Assembly: GCA_016287675.1 (NCBI GenBank)
Contig: JAEFAR010000001.1
Location: 165,053-229,052 of the forward strand
Reading direction: 5' to 3'
Length of the DNA: 64,000 bases
Origin: Lachnospiraceae bacterium
Lineage (GTDB): Bacteria > Bacillota > Clostridia > Lachnospirales > Lachnospiraceae
Positions within the stretch are counted from its first letter, which is position 1; each line of letters starts with the position of its first letter. Below are positions 53,409-62,561 of this stretch, one piece after another. The notes under the pieces were generated by a model that did no database searches, had not been told where the DNA came from, and worked only from the letters and a program-made list of their open reading frames with translations. Both the position numbers and the translations under genes were made by a program.

Positions 53409-53984
53409 ATGATCGGAAGCGTCAGCGCTTACGGAGCATACAACAGCATATACTATACTTCCGGTGCAACACTTGCCGCAAGGAGCAATGCACTTCATGC
53501 GGATGCGAATGAAGGTGCTGCTGTTGCCGTTGTGGCTGCCGTACCCGAGGTGTTTTCCAACGATCGGACCGTGAGAGTGGGAAGATCTCCGGAGGAGATG
53601 AAAATGGCAGTCGATAATGCGGCAAAGACCATGGAATCACCCGCAACGGAGAGGATGCGCAAACGCCTGGGGCTTGAAAAATGCGAGACCTGTGAGAACA
53701 GGATGTATGTCGACGGCTCCGATGAGGCGGATGTTTCCTTTAAAACTCCCGGGCACATCGATCCTTCTGCTTCTGCTTCCGTTGTAATGTCTCACGAGAG
53801 AGAGCATGTGGCAAATGCCGTTCAGAAGGGCAGCAGGCCGGATGCAAAACTCATTTCCGCCAGTGTCACCCTCCACACCAGCATATGCCCGGAGTGCGGA
53901 AGGCCCTATGTTTCAGGCGGAACAACCAGAACGAAGATCAGGCACACTGCAGACGGTTCACCCATCGATGGACCAAAAGAATGA
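53409..53984 (+). CDS. SprA-like putative zinc metalloprotease with paired CxxC motifs
   Basis: The 191-aa protein has Cys92-x2-Cys95 (CETC), the zincin motif HEREH at 129-133 within MSHEREHV, and Cys160-x2-Cys163 (CPEC). The segment before it (GHIDPSASASVVMSHE) matches the SprA-related family that I remember as putative metalloproteases. The start follows GGGAGG at 53398; an earlier in-frame ATG at 53376 overlaps the hairpin. No signal peptide is seen. The CxxC pairs may form a structural zinc site. Substrate unknown. Confidence 0.65.
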   Translation: MIGSVSAYGAYNSIYYTSGATLAARSNALHADANEGAAVAVVAAVPEVFSNDRTVRVGRSPEEMKMAVDNAAKTMESPATERMRKRLGLEKCETCENRMYVDGSDEADVSFKTPGHIDPSASASVVMSHEREHVANAVQKGSRPDAKLISASVTLHTSICPECGRPYVSGGTTRTKIRHTADGSPIDGPKE

Positions 53985-54001
53985 ATCGGATGATGTTACG
54001 G

Positions 54002-54030
54002 GGCAGCCATGAGGGCTGCCTCTTTTTTTC
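54002..54030 (+). terminator. Terminator of the SprA-like gene
   Basis: GGCAGCC (54002-54008) and GGCTGCC (54014-54020), 5-base loop, then TC and seven T. Confidence 0.8.
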
Positions 54031-54058
54031 TTGTTTTTCGTTGGAAATGTGGTATGAT
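54031..54058 (+). promoter_or_regulatory. Promoter of tex
   Basis: TTGTTT (54031-54036), 16 bases, TATGAT (54053-54058) with TGG before it, an extended -10 type. Confidence 0.5.
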
Positions 54059-54141
54059 ACAAGTGGTGATCAATGATCTGCCATTCTGTTTTTATGCAAT
54101 GGGGAGAAACTCACCAGTAACACACTTGCGGAGGTTATTGA

Positions 54142-56544
54142 ATGGATATTTTAAAACAGCTTACGGCGGAACTCGGAGTACGCAGAGAGCAGGTTGATGC
54201 GGCTGTAAAGCTGATCGATGAAGGAAACACCATACCCTTCATCGCACGATACAGGAAAGAGGCTACAGGGGCATTGAACGATGAGGTACTCAGAAATCTC
54301 GACGAACGTCTTAAATACCTCAGAAGTCTTGAAGAAAAGAAAGAACAGATCTTAAAAAGCATAGAAGAACAGGGCAAACTCACCGACGAACTCAAAAAGC
54401 AGATCGCCGAAGCCCAGACACAGGTTACTTTGGAGGACATCTATCGTCCTTACAGACCCAAGAGAAGAACAAGAGCCACCATCGCAGCGGAAAAGGGCTT
54501 ACAGCCTCTTGCAGATGCCATTATGGCTCAGGATCTTACCGTTCCCGCAATAGAGGAAGCAAAGGCTTACATCAGTGAGGAAAAGGAAGTCAAAACTGCG
54601 GAAGAGGCCCTTGCCGGAGCACTTGACATCATCGCTGAGAAGATCTCCGATGAAGCGGATTACAGAACCCACATCCGTTCCGTAACGGAAGAAGAGGGCG
54701 TTATCTCTTCATCTGCCAAGGATGAGGAAGCAGACAGCGTTTACGAGATGTACTACAACTTCTCCGAGAAAGTGAAGACACTTCCCGGACACAGGACCCT
54801 TGCTCTTAACAGAGGAGAGGCAGAAAAGGTGCTGACCGTAAAGATCACGGCTCCTACAGAAACCATCCTCAGGTATCTTGAAAAGAAAGTAATAACAAAG
54901 GATAACCCCAATACAAATGATCAGATAAAGGCAGCTGTTGCGGATGCCTATGACCGTCTCATCGCTCCTTCCATCGAGAGGGAAGTAAGGAACGAACTCA
55001 CTGAAAAGGCTGAAGACGGTGCTATCAAAGTCTTCGGCGAAAACTTAAAGCAGCTCCTCATGCAGCCTCCCATTGTGGGACAGACGGTTCTCGGCTGGGA
55101 CCCCGGTTTCAGAACGGGATGCAAGCTGGCTGTTGTGGATGCTACGGGTAAGGTGCTTGATACAGCCGTGGTTTTTGCCACACTTCCCGGAATGCACAAG
55201 ATGGATGAAGCAAAAGCCATCGTTAAGAGGCTTATCACCAAGTATAATGTAACACTGATCTCCGTGGGAAACGGAACGGCTTCCCGTGAATCGGAGCTCT
55301 TTATCGTAGATCTTTTAAAGGAAATGAAGGTGCCCACAAAGTACGTGATCACCAGTGAGGCAGGGGCTTCGGTTTATTCCGCAAGCAAACTTGCCACGGA
55401 AGAATTCCCGGATTACGACGTTGCACAGCGTTCTGCGGTTTCCATTGCAAGAAGACTTCAGGATCCTCTGGCTGAGCTTGTTAAGATCGAGCCTCAGGCC
55501 ATCGGTGTTGGCCAGTACCAGCATGACATGAACCAGAAGAAGCTCTCCGAGACCCTTGCGGGAGTAGTTGAAGACTGCGTTAACAAGGTAGGTGTTGATC
55601 TCAACACCGCATCACCCGCCCTTCTTGAGTACGTTTCCGGAATCTCCAAGGTCACCGCAAAGAACATAGTTGCCTATCGTGAAGCAAACGGACGATTCAT
55701 CACAAGAAACGATCTGTTGAAAGTGGCAAAGCTGGGCCCCAAGGCATATGAACAGTGTGCAGGCTTCCTTCGTATCATGGGAGGAACCAATCCCCTGGAT
55801 TCAACATCGGTTCACCCCGAGTCTTACAAGGCTGCCACAGAACTCCTTTCCGAACTCGGCTTCAAGCCCGATGACATCAATAAACTGAGAGCGGAACAGC
55901 TGGCTGCCGAAAAGAATGCCAAGGCTCAGGAAAAGGCTGCAAGAGAAGCAGCCATGCCCAATAAAGGCGAAAGAAAGAACAGAAAGCCTGCAGAGAAGGA
56001 GATCCGCATTTCCAACACCAATTCGGCTTTCGGAGCGGCTTTTGCAAAGGCTCAGGAAAAGTCGGGAAAGAAGCTCACTGCACCTGCAGCAAATGATCAA
56101 AAGAAGGCAGAGACTGCCGTTATTGTAAAGACTGCAGGAGACAACCTTTCCTCCATCGGAAAAATGGTAAAGGACAAAAAGGCACTTGCTGAGAGATTGG
56201 GCATCGGTGAGATGACCCTGACGGATATCATCAAGGAACTTGAGAAGCCCGGCAGAGACCCCAGAGACGAGATGCCCAAGCCCATTTTAAGAAATGACGT
56301 GCTTGAAATGAAGGATCTGACCGAAGGAATGATCCTTAAAGGAACTGTCAGAAATGTTATCGATTTCGGTGTTTTTGTGGACATCGGAGTTCATCAGGAC
56401 GGTCTGGTCCACATTTCCCAGATCACAAACAAGAAGTACATCAAGCATCCTCTCGAGGCAGTCAGCGTGGGAGACATCGTGGATGTCAAGGTTTTAAGCT
56501 GCGATCCCGCAAAGAAGAGGATAGCATTGTCCATGATCCTGTAA
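54142..56544 (+). CDS. tex: Tex-family RNA-binding transcription accessory protein
   Basis: Tex proteins bind RNA and affect transcription and stress tolerance. The N-terminal helical domain is typical (GNTIPFIARYRKEATGAL). A YqgF-type RNase H-like domain starts near 320 (LGWDPGFRTGCKLAVVD). Helix-hairpin-helix motifs are at about 490-560, and an S1 domain is at the end (GMILKGTVRNVIDFGVFVDIG). About 80 Ala/Lys/Glu-rich residues (about 590-670) are inserted before the final part, making 800 aa instead of about 720. The insert looks disordered. Confidence 0.9.
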   Translation: MDILKQLTAELGVRREQVDAAVKLIDEGNTIPFIARYRKEATGALNDEVLRNLDERLKYLRSLEEKKEQILKSIEEQGKLTDELKKQIAEAQTQVTLEDIYRPYRPKRRTRATIAAEKGLQPLADAIMAQDLTVPAIEEAKAYISEEKEVKTAEEALAGALDIIAEKISDEADYRTHIRSVTEEEGVISSSAKDEEADSVYEMYYNFSEKVKTLPGHRTLALNRGEAEKVLTVKITAPTETILRYLEKKVITKDNPNTNDQIKAAVADAYDRLIAPSIEREVRNELTEKAEDGAIKVFGENLKQLLMQPPIVGQTVLGWDPGFRTGCKLAVVDATGKVLDTAVVFATLPGMHKMDEAKAIVKRLITKYNVTLISVGNGTASRESELFIVDLLKEMKVPTKYVITSEAGASVYSASKLATEEFPDYDVAQRSAVSIARRLQDPLAELVKIEPQAIGVGQYQHDMNQKKLSETLAGVVEDCVNKVGVDLNTASPALLEYVSGISKVTAKNIVAYREANGRFITRNDLLKVAKLGPKAYEQCAGFLRIMGGTNPLDSTSVHPESYKAATELLSELGFKPDDINKLRAEQLAAEKNAKAQEKAAREAAMPNKGERKNRKPAEKEIRISNTNSAFGAAFAKAQEKSGKKLTAPAANDQKKAETAVIVKTAGDNLSSIGKMVKDKKALAERLGIGEMTLTDIIKELEKPGRDPRDEMPKPILRNDVLEMKDLTEGMILKGTVRNVIDFGVFVDIGVHQDGLVHISQITNKKYIKHPLEAVSVGDIVDVKVLSCDPAKKRIALSMIL

Positions 56545-56575
56545 ATCCGTGAGAAAGACTTGAGGAACAAGCTAT

Positions 56576-57082
56576 ATGGAAGACAGAGATATAAAGTTTA
56601 CCGTTAACATGAAAACCGGATACATTTTCGAGTTCCTGTACATTAACTCCTATGCCGGCTTCAGATCGGTAATTAATTACGGCTTCAGTGCCATTGCAAT
56701 CGTTGCATTGATCTTCGGCTACGGAGATTCGCCCTTAAGCCTCATCGCCCTGATCGGCCTTGCTTCTTTGTTTACGGTGATAAATCCCGCCCTGCTTCTT
56801 TTTAAAGCATGGAGACAGACAAAGAAGAATCCCGGTTTTTCGAAGCCTGTACAGTACTCCTTTAACAGGAGCGGGATCACTCTGTCCCAGGACGGACAGA
56901 GTCAGGATGCTCCCTGGGAGATCGTTCTTCTTGCCCGGGAAACCATGAAGAGCATAATACTTTTTACGGGAAACAACAACGCAACCATACTTCCCAAGGC
57001 ATGCATAGGTTCGGAGCTCGGGGCTTTCAAAGCACTCCTCCTGGAAATGTGTCCCGCGGGCTGTGTGAAACTTAAGAAATAG
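56576..57082 (+). CDS. YcxB-like membrane protein
   Basis: The 168-aa protein has two membrane helices (about 33-50 and 53-75) followed by a beta-rich C-terminal domain with YSFNRSGITL (about 100) and PWEIVLLARET, the pattern of the YcxB-like C-terminal family. It starts 31 bases after tex and ends 10 before tsaE, so it may share their transcript. Function unknown. Confidence 0.7.
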   Translation: MEDRDIKFTVNMKTGYIFEFLYINSYAGFRSVINYGFSAIAIVALIFGYGDSPLSLIALIGLASLFTVINPALLLFKAWRQTKKNPGFSKPVQYSFNRSGITLSQDGQSQDAPWEIVLLARETMKSIILFTGNNNATILPKACIGSELGAFKALLLEMCPAGCVKLKK

Positions 57083-57092
57083 GATCTGTTTT

Positions 57093-57527
57093 ATGATTAT
57101 TGAAAACTTCTCATCCGGTTCGCCGGAAGAGACATTCAAAATTGCATATGATATGGCTGTGAAATCAAAGCCCGGAGACATTATATGCCTGTCAGGTGAC
57201 CTTGGTGTCGGAAAGACTGTGTTCACAAAGGGCTTTGCAAAGGGACTCGGAATAGAAGAGCCTGTGGTCAGCCCTACATTTACCATCGTGCAGGTGTATG
57301 AAAGCGGAAGAATGCCCCTGTATCATTTTGATGTTTACAGGATCGACGACATCGATGAGATGGATGAGATCGGATACGAGGACTGCTTTTTCGGTCAGGG
57401 CGTTTCCCTTGTGGAATGGGCCGACAAGATTGAAGAACTTTTGCCGGATAACTGCACCAGAGTGACCATTTCAAAGGATCTGCAAAAGGGCTTCGATTAC
57501 AGAAGCATAGAAATTAGGAAGGCATGA
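57093..57527 (+). CDS. tsaE: tRNA threonylcarbamoyladenosine ATPase TsaE
   Basis: ATPase of the TsaBDE complex that makes t6A at position 37 of ANN-decoding tRNAs. Walker A GDLGVGKT is near 33-40, SPTFTIVQVY near 63, and HFDVYRIDD near 76. 144 aa, normal. tsaB follows 4 bases later. Confidence 0.95.
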   Translation: MIIENFSSGSPEETFKIAYDMAVKSKPGDIICLSGDLGVGKTVFTKGFAKGLGIEEPVVSPTFTIVQVYESGRMPLYHFDVYRIDDIDEMDEIGYEDCFFGQGVSLVEWADKIEELLPDNCTRVTISKDLQKGFDYRSIEIRKA

Positions 57528-57531
57528 TTTA

Positions 57532-58230
57532 ATGAACAAGATTTTGGCGATTGAAGCCTCCGGGCTTGTGGCATCCTGTGCCATAGCCACTGAGGAAAAA
57601 ATAATCGGAGAGTTCAGCCTGAACCTGAAGCTGACTCATTCCCAGACTCTTCTGCCCATGGTGGACGAGGTAGTGAAAAGGACCGGTACTGATCTCGAGG
57701 AGATCGATGCCATCGCCGTATCCGGAGGACCGGGAAGCTTTACGGGCTTAAGGATCGGATCGGCTACCGCAAAGGGACTGGGGCAGGCGCTTAACAAGCC
57801 CATTGTGGCGGTACCTACCACAATGACCATTGCATCGAACATCTTCGGATTTGAGGGACTCATCGTTCCCTTGATGGATGCCCGCAGGAATCAGGTCTAC
57901 ACCGGAGTTTACAGAAACACATCGGAAGGCTTTGAAACTGTCAAAGATCAAATGGCTGTGTCCATAGATGAGATAGCTGAAATTGTTAACGATCTCGGAG
58001 AGCCGGTTATTTTTTTGGGAGACGGAGTTCCCGTTTTTGCTGAGCTGTTAAAGAACAACGTAAAGGTGAAGCTGCAATTCGCACCCATAAACAATAATGT
58101 GCAAAGAGCAGGAAGTCTTGCCGTAAGAGCACTTGAAATGTTCAAAGCGGGACTGGCGGTTCCGGCAGCCGAACATGTTCCGGATTATTTACGCCTTTCT
58201 CAGGCGGAAAGAGAACGCAGGGAGAAGTAG
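57532..58230 (+). CDS. tsaB: t6A synthesis protein TsaB
   Basis: ASKHA-fold scaffold that dimerises with TsaD. The start LAIEASGLVASCAIA, then GGPGSFTGLRIG (about 64-75), is diagnostic. 232 aa. Between tsaE and rimI, the classical Firmicutes order tsaE-tsaB-rimI-(...)-tsaD. Confidence 0.95.
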   Translation: MNKILAIEASGLVASCAIATEEKIIGEFSLNLKLTHSQTLLPMVDEVVKRTGTDLEEIDAIAVSGGPGSFTGLRIGSATAKGLGQALNKPIVAVPTTMTIASNIFGFEGLIVPLMDARRNQVYTGVYRNTSEGFETVKDQMAVSIDEIAEIVNDLGEPVIFLGDGVPVFAELLKNNVKVKLQFAPINNNVQRAGSLAVRALEMFKAGLAVPAAEHVPDYLRLSQAERERREK

Positions 58231-58276
58231 AAGGATTGTCTTTTGTCGTTGATAATGATCGGTCGTGGGAGACGAA

Positions 58277-58729
58277 ATGAAAATTCGTGAAATGACAATA
58301 AAAGACTGTAACAAGGTGAGCGAGATAGAAAAAGCCACCTTTTCCATGCCCTGGAGCAGAGACAATTTTGAAGGCTCCATTTTGCAGGAAAATTACTGTC
58401 TTTTGGTAGCCGTTTCCGATGACGACGATGATGATATAATGGGATATTGCTGCTTTTACTATGTACTTGATGAAGCGGAGATCCCCAATGTCTGTGTTAG
58501 AGAAGACTGCAGAGGACAGGGTATTGCTTACAAAATGATGAATGAACTGATCAACAGGGCCAAAAGCCTTGAAGTGAGAGACATGTATCTTGAGGTCAGG
58601 GTCAGCAACGAGCCTGCCAGAGGCCTGTACAGAAAGCTGGGTTTCAGGGATGTTGGACTGAGAAAAGGCTTTTATGAGCTTCCGAAGGAAGATGCTGTCA
58701 TCATGCGGCTTAACATCGATCAGGGTTAA
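58277..58729 (+). CDS. rimI: N-alpha-acetyltransferase RimI-like
   Basis: GNAT-family enzyme, expected to acetylate the N-terminal Ala of ribosomal protein S18. The acetyl-CoA loop RGQGIAYKMM and the pattern EVRVSNEPARGLYRKLGF are typical. ATG 58277 follows GGGAGACG; GTG 58265 is the longer alternative. 150 aa. In the t6A cluster, as is common. Confidence 0.85.
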   Translation: MKIREMTIKDCNKVSEIEKATFSMPWSRDNFEGSILQENYCLLVAVSDDDDDDIMGYCCFYYVLDEAEIPNVCVREDCRGQGIAYKMMNELINRAKSLEVRDMYLEVRVSNEPARGLYRKLGFRDVGLRKGFYELPKEDAVIMRLNIDQG

Positions 58730-58749
58730 GCAACGAGGAAACTGTTGGC

Positions 58750-58784
58750 GGCATATAACAGCAGGAATCCTGCAATTATATGCC
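58750..58784 (+). repeat. Long hairpin between rimI and rnz
   Basis: GGCATATA (58750-58757) pairs with TATATGCC (58777-58784), and inside it GCAGG (58761-58765) pairs with CCTGC (58769-58773). No T run follows, so it is not a standard terminator; it could be a processing or stability element. Confidence 0.55.
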
Positions 58785-58802
58785 TTGGATAAGAGGAATT
58801 TG

Positions 58803-59720
58803 ATGTTAGATTTGTGTTTGCTGGGAACGGGCGGTATGATGCCTCTTCCCAAAAGGTGGCTTACCTCCCTTATGGTAAGATACAACGGAAAAGGAATATT
58901 GATCGATGCGGGAGAAGGAACCCAGGTGGCTATACGCCAGGCGGGACTCAGCTTTCATGACATAGACTGTATCCTTTTTACGCATTATCACGGGGATCAC
59001 ATCAGCGGGCTTCCCGGACTTCTGCTTTCCATGGGAAATGCCGAGAGGACGGAACCTGTCACCATGATCGGTCCCAAGGGACTTGAAAAGGTGGTGGGGG
59101 CTTTAAGGATCATTGCTCCCGAGCTACCCTTCGAGATCAATATGATAGAGATCGGAGAAGCGGAAAGAAGCTTTTCCATGTTAGGGTACGTGATCACGGC
59201 TTTTAAAGTGAACCACAATGTGACATGCTACGGTTACACACTGGAGGTCAGGAGAGCCGGGCGCTTTGATGCTGAGCGTGCAAAGGCAACCGGGATACCC
59301 TTACAATTCTGGAACAGGCTGCAGAAAGGTGAGATACTGGAAGCGGACGGAAAAGTGTTCACGCCGGAAATGGTGCTGGGACCGGAAAGAAAAGGACTGA
59401 AAGTTACTTATTGTACCGACACCAGACCTACAGAGTCCATCGTTAACAATGCAGCTCACTCGGATCTTTTCATCTGCGAAGGAATGTACGGAGAACCTGA
59501 AAAGCAGGCCGATGCCGTGAAAAAAAAGCATATGACCTTCAGAGAAGCCGCAAAGATAGCGGCGGCAGCTGAAGTAAAGGAAATGTGGCTCACCCATTAC
59601 AGCCCTTCCATGAACAGACCCAAGGAGTATCTCGGACTTGCAAAGAGTGTGTTTCCCAACACCAAATGTGCAAGCGACGGGGAAAGTGTGACCCTCAGGT
59701 TTTCCGAGGAAGAAGAGTGA
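58803..59720 (+). CDS. rnz: Ribonuclease Z
   Basis: Metallo-beta-lactamase-fold endonuclease that trims tRNA 3' ends. The zinc motif HYHGDH is near 61-66, and the opening LCLLGTGGMMPLPKRWLTS is family-like, with further His near 131 and 272. ATG 58803 follows AGAGGAA; earlier in-frame starts would overlap rimI. 305 aa. Useful here because none of the window's tRNA genes encodes CCA, which is when RNase Z processing is needed. Confidence 0.9.
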   Translation: MLDLCLLGTGGMMPLPKRWLTSLMVRYNGKGILIDAGEGTQVAIRQAGLSFHDIDCILFTHYHGDHISGLPGLLLSMGNAERTEPVTMIGPKGLEKVVGALRIIAPELPFEINMIEIGEAERSFSMLGYVITAFKVNHNVTCYGYTLEVRRAGRFDAERAKATGIPLQFWNRLQKGEILEADGKVFTPEMVLGPERKGLKVTYCTDTRPTESIVNNAAHSDLFICEGMYGEPEKQADAVKKKHMTFREAAKIAAAAEVKEMWLTHYSPSMNRPKEYLGLAKSVFPNTKCASDGESVTLRFSEEEE

Positions 59721-59810
59721 CGTTTTCCTTAACGGGTGAATGTCAAAGGGCACTGTGCCGATATATATTACAGCAACAGTCGGTGTTATTGACAGAAATG
59801 AGGTAGAAGC

Positions 59811-60398
59811 ATGAAGAAGTATATCGGAGGCATAATAGGCGGTGTAGTCATCCTTGGCATTGTCATCTGGATAGTTTTCTATACCGTTAACAACAGAAGG
59901 AACGATACTATTTTTGAAACCGGAACTTCTACAAACACGGAGGCTCAGGCGATAATCTCCAAAGACCTGGACCGGTTCTATCCTTCTACGGTGAGAGAGA
60001 CTGTCAGGCTTTATCAGAGGATCAACACCTGTCTCATGTCGGGAAATTATACCGAAGAGGAGTTTTACAAACTTACGGAACAGCTGAGGAAACTCTACGA
60101 TGACGAACTGCTTGCTTTAAATCCCGCGGACAGTTACGAAGATTCTCTTTATAATGAAATAATTGCCTTCAGAAACGCCGGCAATACCATATCCGTTACC
60201 AATGTTCAACTGGAGAGTCAGACGGAGAAGTACACAAAAGACGGAAAGAACATGGCTTCAATAGTGGCAATGTTTGTTGTTAAGAAAAAGAAGGGGATCA
60301 GCCGGACCTATGAAAAGTTCGTTCTGAGAGAAGACGAGAAGGGAAATTGGAAGATTTTGGGCTGGGAAATGACAGATGCCGTGGAGTTCCCGGATTAA
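59811..60398 (+). CDS. Membrane-anchored protein, DUF6715-like
   Basis: One N-terminal helix (about 5-25) is followed by an extracytoplasmic helical and beta region. Segments SKDLDRFYPSTVRETVRLY (about 49-67) and NWKILGWEMTD near the end resemble a small Lachnospiraceae family that I recall as DUF6715. 195 aa. It lies between rnz and tsaD in the same direction. Function unknown. Confidence 0.6.
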   Translation: MKKYIGGIIGGVVILGIVIWIVFYTVNNRRNDTIFETGTSTNTEAQAIISKDLDRFYPSTVRETVRLYQRINTCLMSGNYTEEEFYKLTEQLRKLYDDELLALNPADSYEDSLYNEIIAFRNAGNTISVTNVQLESQTEKYTKDGKNMASIVAMFVVKKKKGISRTYEKFVLREDEKGNWKILGWEMTDAVEFPD

Positions 60399-60427
60399 TA
60401 AGTTAACAGATTCAAGAAGGTTTTAAG

Positions 60428-61450
60428 ATGAAAGATATTAAGATTTTGGCCGTTGAGTCATCCTGCGATGAAACTGCGGCCGCTGTGATCGAGAATGGAC
60501 GTAAAGTCCTTTCCAATGTTATTTATTCTCAGATCGATCTCCACACACTGTATGGCGGTGTTGTACCTGAGATAGCTTCGAGAAAACACATAGAGAAGAT
60601 CAATCCCGTTATTGAACAGGCACTTTCGGATGCGGGAGTCGGCCTCAAGGAGCTTGATGCGGTTGCGGTGACTTACGGCCCCGGGCTTGTGGGACCTTTG
60701 CTTGTGGGAGTTTCTGCAGCGAAATCACTTGCATATGCTGCAGGTCTGCCGCTTATCGGTGTTCACCATATTGAAGGACATGTTTCGGCTAATTTCCTTG
60801 AACATCCGGATCTTGAGCCGCCTTTTTTGTGCCTCATAGTTTCCGGCGGTCACACTCATCTTGTGATAATGAAAGACTACGGAGAATACGAGATTCTCGG
60901 AAGAACTCATGATGATGCAGCGGGGGAAGCCTATGACAAGGTTGCCCGTGCCATAGGACTCGGTTATCCCGGAGGACCCAAGATAGATAAAGTGGCTAAA
61001 GAAGGGGATCCGAAGGCTATAGCATTCCCCAGGGCCAAGGTGGATGACTGCCCCTATGATTTCAGCTTTTCAGGACTTAAATCCGCAGTTCTGAATTATC
61101 TTAACCAGGCTGAAATGAAGGGGGAAGAGATCAATCGCAATGATGTGGCTGCTTCTTTTCAGGCGGCTGTCGTGGATGTTCTGGTTGACAAGACTATGCA
61201 TGCGGCAAAGGAGTACGGTTTCAAGAAAGTTGCCCTTGCCGGCGGTGTGGCTTCCAATTCCGCTTTACGTGCGGGAATGAAAGCTGCCTGCGAGAAGAGA
61301 GGACTGGAGATGATCTATCCTTCGCCCATATACTGCACGGATAATGCCGCTATGATCGGTGCTGCGGCTTACTATGAATTTCTTAAGGGGAACTTCAGCG
61401 GACTCGATTTAAATGCGATCCCCAATCTGAGACTGGGAGAGAGAAAGTGA
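60428..61450 (+). CDS. tsaD: t6A synthase catalytic subunit TsaD
   Basis: Transfers the threonylcarbamoyl group to A37 of t[15 protein letters not shown] at the start, the iron/metal-binding HHIEGH (about 113-118) and VSGGHTH (about 140-146) are clear. 340 aa. With tsaE and tsaB nearby, the whole set of TsaBDE is in one 4.4-kb region. The GTG of ispD overlaps its stop (GTGA). Confidence 0.95.
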   Translation: MKDIKILAVESSCDETAAAVIENGRKVLSNVIYSQIDLHTLYGGVVPEIASRKHIEKINPVIEQALSDAGVGLKELDAVAVTYGPGLVGPLLVGVSAAKSLAYAAGLPLIGVHHIEGHVSANFLEHPDLEPPFLCLIVSGGHTHLVIMKDYGEYEILGRTHDDAAGEAYDKVARAIGLGYPGGPKIDKVAKEGDPKAIAFPRAKVDDCPYDFSFSGLKSAVLNYLNQAEMKGEEINRNDVAASFQAAVVDVLVDKTMHAAKEYGFKKVALAGGVASNSALRAGMKAACEKRGLEMIYPSPIYCTDNAAMIGAAAYYEFLKGNFSGLDLNAIPNLRLGERK

Positions 61451-62160
61451 TCTATGCAATTGTACTTGCCGGCGGATCGGGAAAAAGATTTGGCGGTAAT
61501 ACACCAAAACAATACAGAGATCTTTTCGGAAGACCTGTCCTTGCTTGGAGCCTTCAGGCTTTTGAAAAGAGCAGGGTTGATGCAGTGATCCTTGTTTGCG
61601 CCGAAAAGGATATTTCCTATTGCTATGATGAGATCATCAAAAGATACGGTATAACCAAATGCGTTTCGATCGCCAGCGGCGGAGAAAATCGCTACGACTC
61701 GGTGCTTCACGGACTTGAAGCGGCAAGCCACCATTTGGAAGAGACCGGAAAGGGAGAGAGCTTCTGTCTTATCCATGACGGGGCAAGACCCTGTATAGAT
61801 GTTGAAACCATTGACAGAGCAATAGAACATGTAACTTCCAAAGGTTCCTGCGTTGTGGGGGTAAAGGTCACCGATACCATACAGATCGTAAATGGTGAGG
61901 GAAACATTTCCATGACTCCCGACAGAACCCACACCTGGGCTGCTCAGACTCCCCAGTGCTTTGAACTTTACAATGCTCTTAACAGCTATAAAAAAGCAGT
62001 TGAAAACGGGGATGATACCATCACCGATGATGCTTCTGCCGTCCGCAAGTACGGAGAGGGCAGTATTTATATGCTCAAAGGAAAAAAGGAAAACATAAAG
62101 ATAACGACGGAAGATGATCTGAAGACAGCAGAAGAGATCTTAAGGAAAAGAAACAAGTGA
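61447..62160 (+). CDS. ispD: 2-C-methyl-D-erythritol 4-phosphate cytidylyltransferase
   Basis: MEP-pathway enzyme for isoprenoid synthesis. [18 protein letters not shown] is the CTP-binding start, HDGARPC near 108 and [10 protein letters not shown] near 197 are typical. 237 aa. The GTG start overlaps the tsaD stop. No other MEP gene is in the window. Confidence 0.9.
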   Translation: MIYAIVLAGGSGKRFGGNTPKQYRDLFGRPVLAWSLQAFEKSRVDAVILVCAEKDISYCYDEIIKRYGITKCVSIASGGENRYDSVLHGLEAASHHLEETGKGESFCLIHDGARPCIDVETIDRAIEHVTSKGSCVVGVKVTDTIQIVNGEGNISMTPDRTHTWAAQTPQCFELYNALNSYKKAVENGDDTITDDASAVRKYGEGSIYMLKGKKENIKITTEDDLKTAEEILRKRNK

Positions 62161-62225
62161 TCGATTGCGTATACATCATGTTTGACTCGGTAAAAGAAAT
62201 TGTACGATATATTGATAAAATTTGC

Positions 62226-62254
62226 TTGACTTAGATGTTTCTCTGTGGTAATAT
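62226..62254 (+). promoter_or_regulatory. Promoter of the tRNA-Ser pair
   Basis: TTGACT (62226-62231), 17 bases, TAATAT (62249-62254), 28 bases before the first tRNA-Ser. Confidence 0.65.
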
Positions 62255-62282
62255 GCATAAGCACGTTTTGAGAAAAGCGTAT

Positions 62283-62368
62283 GGAGAGCTACCGAAGCGG
62301 TCACAACGGGGCGGTCTTGAAAACCGTTAGGGCGAAAGCCCACAGGGGTTCGAATCCCTTGCTCTCCG
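62283..62368 (+). tRNA. tRNA-Ser (TGA)
   Basis: Acceptor GGAGAGC/GCTCTCC, anticodon loop CTTGAAA reading TGA, and a long variable arm (AGGGCGAAAGCCC region). 86 nt, class II tRNA. Confidence 0.95.
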
Positions 62369-62426
62369 CTCATTCCCGTTACGTGCGGGGATCAATTTAA
62401 TACACTTGGCACATGGCCAGGCTTTT

Positions 62427-62515
62427 GGAGAAATACCCAAGAGGCTGAAGGGACACCCCTGGAAAGGGTGCAGGTCGTTAATAGCGGCGCGAGGGTTCAA
62501 ATCCCTCTTTCTCCG
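62427..62515 (+). tRNA. tRNA-Ser (GGA)
   Basis: Acceptor GGAGAAA/TTTCTCC, anticodon arm CACCC-CTGGAAA-GGGTG reading GGA, long variable arm. 89 nt. Confidence 0.95.
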
Positions 62516-62525
62516 GTAAAAAAAG

Positions 62526-62557
62526 AACCACTTTTGCATTTGCAAGAGTGGTTTTTT
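62526..62557 (+). terminator. Terminator of the tRNA-Ser pair
   Basis: AACCACTTTTGCA (62526-62538) and TGCAAGAGTGGTT (62541-62553) pair with one G-T, then TTTT. It faces the converging HPt gene. Confidence 0.75.
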
Positions 62558-62561
62558 CGTT

